Assembly (NCBI GenBank): GCA_016206175.1
Contig: JACQSB010000020.1
Coordinates: forward strand, 1 to 39,912
Source: Candidatus Uhrbacteria bacterium
GTDB lineage: Bacteria > Patescibacteriota > Patescibacteriia > JACQRZ01
Length of the DNA: 39,912 nt
Direction of reading: 5' to 3'
Below the pieces are notes generated by a model. That model saw nothing but the letters and a program-made list of their open reading frames with translations, had not been told where the DNA came from and made no database searches. The translations under genes were made by a program, and so were the position numbers. Below are positions 38,435 to 39,912 of the stretch, one piece after another; position 1 is the stretch's first letter, and every line of letters begins with the position of its first letter.

Positions 38435-39912
38435 ATGATACGCATCCTTGTATCGCTTTTCAGATCAATATGGCTTGCCATTATCCATGATCCGGAAATC
38501 AAACGGTTAGCGGGGAGGCATCCAATTTTTTTTCGTTTTCTCAAAAATCGCCTGACGCCCGACGAGACGTTTGGCTTGCATCTCACGCTCGGCATTGCAG
38601 CAACATCGATCTGTATTTACTTCTTCTTTGGATTTGTTCATGACCTTATCGGTGATGATTCCATTTTTGAATCTGATACGGCATTGCTCAATTTGTTTCA
38701 ATTTCTCAGAAACGGATCTATTAATCCATTGATGGTGTACATCACGTATCTCGGCAGTTGGTTTGCGATTTCTTGGGGCACTGCGGGAATGGCCGCATTC
38801 ATGGCGATGATCAATCGCAGAAACTATCTCATCGCTTTTCTTTCTTCCTATTTCGTCAGCGGGATTGCCGTCATTATGATTAATCGGCTTTTTGAATACA
38901 CCCGTCCGCCGATTGTAAACATCGGCATTCATACGTCGGGATTTTCCGTATCGAGCGGCCAAGTTTTTGCAGCGATATCTTTTTACGGACTTGCCGCCTA
39001 TGTCTGGTATCGCCTATGTAAACGATGGATGCAAAAAATTCTTATTTTGCTCTTTACATGCATTTTTTTAGCGATCTTATCTTTTTCGAGGGTATACCTC
39101 GGGCTTGAATGGCCGGCAGATGTGGTTGCCGGCGTGGCTTCCGGAATCGCCTGGCTTAGCATATTGATCACAATTCTGGAGATACACCGCACCGCACATG
39201 ACGGATATAAGACACCCCTCCGACTTCTTTCGACGAAACGGTTTGCATACGGAGCTGTAGGTTTTACGGCATGGATTATGCTCGTTAGTTTATATTATCT
39301 GGCACACCCATTCAGTGCGATAATTATTCCGGAACAAACAGTAGCTATTCGCCGAGACGAGATTCCAAATCAGCTGTTCGATACACTGCCGCGATATTCC
39401 GAGACCCTCTTCGGGAAGCCAACCGAACCGTTGAATATCATCATTATCGGAAAACCGTATGCGCTTGATAATGCTTTTCAGCGCGCAAACTGGATACGTT
39501 CGTATCCTATTACAGCGCAAAACCTGTGGAGCGCGCTTGTAGCAAGTATCCGCAATACGCAAGATTTACGAGCTCCCGTTACTCCGCAATTTTGGAATAC
39601 TTTTCCAAGCGCACTTTCTTACATCAAACCGACGCCGAAAAACTCCGTGCGCGAACGGCATCACATTCGATTCTGGAACTCGGGCGTAAAAACATTACGA
39701 GGAGAAGAGATATACTTCGGAGCAGCGAGCTTTGATAAAAACATCAAATTCAAATCATCGATACTTATTCCGACGCATGTAATCAATCCGGCGGTCGATG
39801 TAGAGCGAGACTATGTTTCCAGCGATCTTGAAAAAACAGGTCTCGTCGAAAGTGAAAAGCTATTCCAGATCGTTGACCCGATATTAGGAAAAAATATCGT
39901 CGGTGATCAATT
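38435..39912 (+). CDS. PAP2-like membrane protein fused to LssY C-terminal domain (partial)
   Basis: The frame is open from the ATG at 38435 to the right edge (at least 492 residues; the C-terminus is outside). The N-terminal half is a six-segment PAP2-type membrane domain (~48-250) that keeps the layout but not the catalytic residues: INRLFEYTRP (K replaced by N150), SVSSGQVF (173-176, PSGH became SSGQ) and SRVYLGLEWPAD (218-229, His replaced by E225). A seventh segment lies at ~272-290. From ~330 there is an LssY_C-type domain: EPLNIIIIGKP, RHHIRFWNSG, YFGAASFD and THVINPAVDVERDYV. Such fusions occur in DedA/PAP2/LssY proteins of the envelope; the substrate is unknown. Confidence 0.85.
   Translation, partial: MIRILVSLFRSIWLAIIHDPEIKRLAGRHPIFFRFLKNRLTPDETFGLHLTLGIAATSICIYFFFGFVHDLIGDDSIFESDTALLNLFQFLRNGSINPLMVYITYLGSWFAISWGTAGMAAFMAMINRRNYLIAFLSSYFVSGIAVIMINRLFEYTRPPIVNIGIHTSGFSVSSGQVFAAISFYGLAAYVWYRLCKRWMQKILILLFTCIFLAILSFSRVYLGLEWPADVVAGVASGIAWLSILITILEIHRTAHDGYKTPLRLLSTKRFAYGAVGFTAWIMLVSLYYLAHPFSAIIIPEQTVAIRRDEIPNQLFDTLPRYSETLFGKPTEPLNIIIIGKPYALDNAFQRANWIRSYPITAQNLWSALVASIRNTQDLRAPVTPQFWNTFPSALSYIKPTPKNSVRERHHIRFWNSGVKTLRGEEIYFGAASFDKNIKFKSSILIPTHVINPAVDVERDYVSSDLEKTGLVESEKLFQIVDPILGKNIVGDQ

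Noticed and set aside
1-39912. CRISPR arrays, insertion sequences, rRNA genes
   Set aside because: No regularly spaced repeats, no transposase frames with terminal inverted repeats, and no rRNA-like sequence were seen.

Overview
The window looks like part of the compact genome of a Patescibacteria / Candidate Phyla Radiation (CPR) bacterium, probably Parcubacteria-like. This is inferred from family content and layout, not from a marker tree. The typical families are large membrane-anchored alpha-2-macroglobulin and DUF4012 proteins, a Ycf48-like lipoprotein propeller, RlpA-like and UPF0182 proteins, many glycosyltransferases and short tRNA spacers. Genes are packed with 4-base ATGA overlaps and many lack a clear Shine-Dalgarno site. 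TGA ends several genes, so the code is standard, unlike UGA-recoding CPR lineages.

Layout. 1-343: the C-terminal end of a probable serine recombinase reads rightward into a leftward tRNA-Gln(TTG), suggesting an integrated element to the left. 385-2748 (minus): RlpA-like secreted protein, ftsE, ftsX. 2810-5029: tRNA-Gly(CCC) and tRNA-Thr(CGT) on plus, flanking pyrG and a glutaredoxin on minus. 5003-6749 (minus): FtsB/DivIC-like protein, bacterial PH-domain protein and a winged-helix regulator. 6905-9172 (plus): a membrane protein with a PP2C-like domain and a beta-propeller, divergent from the regulator. 9220-10416 (minus): rplJ-rplL with an L10-type leader.

10405-29939 is an almost unbroken minus-strand run. 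In transcription order: YtxH, archease-like protein, three GT2 glycosyltransferases, DUF4012, mreB, GT4 glycosyltransferase, DNA polymerase III delta-prime, propeller lipoprotein, frr, rseP, PAP2 phosphatase, mltG, a tiny basic ORF, the giant macroglobulin and a MEMO-family protein. The theme is the cell envelope (glycan synthesis, peptidoglycan processing, shape, surface protection) with housekeeping genes mixed in. 30073-33394: pepA plus a zinc-ribbon protein, and gpmI. 35143-38334 (with 33449-35146): DoxX, UPF0182 and a KefB-like antiporter. 38435 to the right edge (plus): a PAP2-like protein fused to an LssY C-terminal domain.

The strongest candidate for something new is in the macroglobulin (11258-16582). 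A complete 128-residue Hint (intein/hedgehog-type autoprocessing) domain sits inside its Gly-rich bait-like region, while the canonical thioester motif is absent. A second theme is domains that keep their fold but lose their catalytic residues: the PAP2 domain at the right edge, the archease, the RlpA barrel and the PP2C-like domain.
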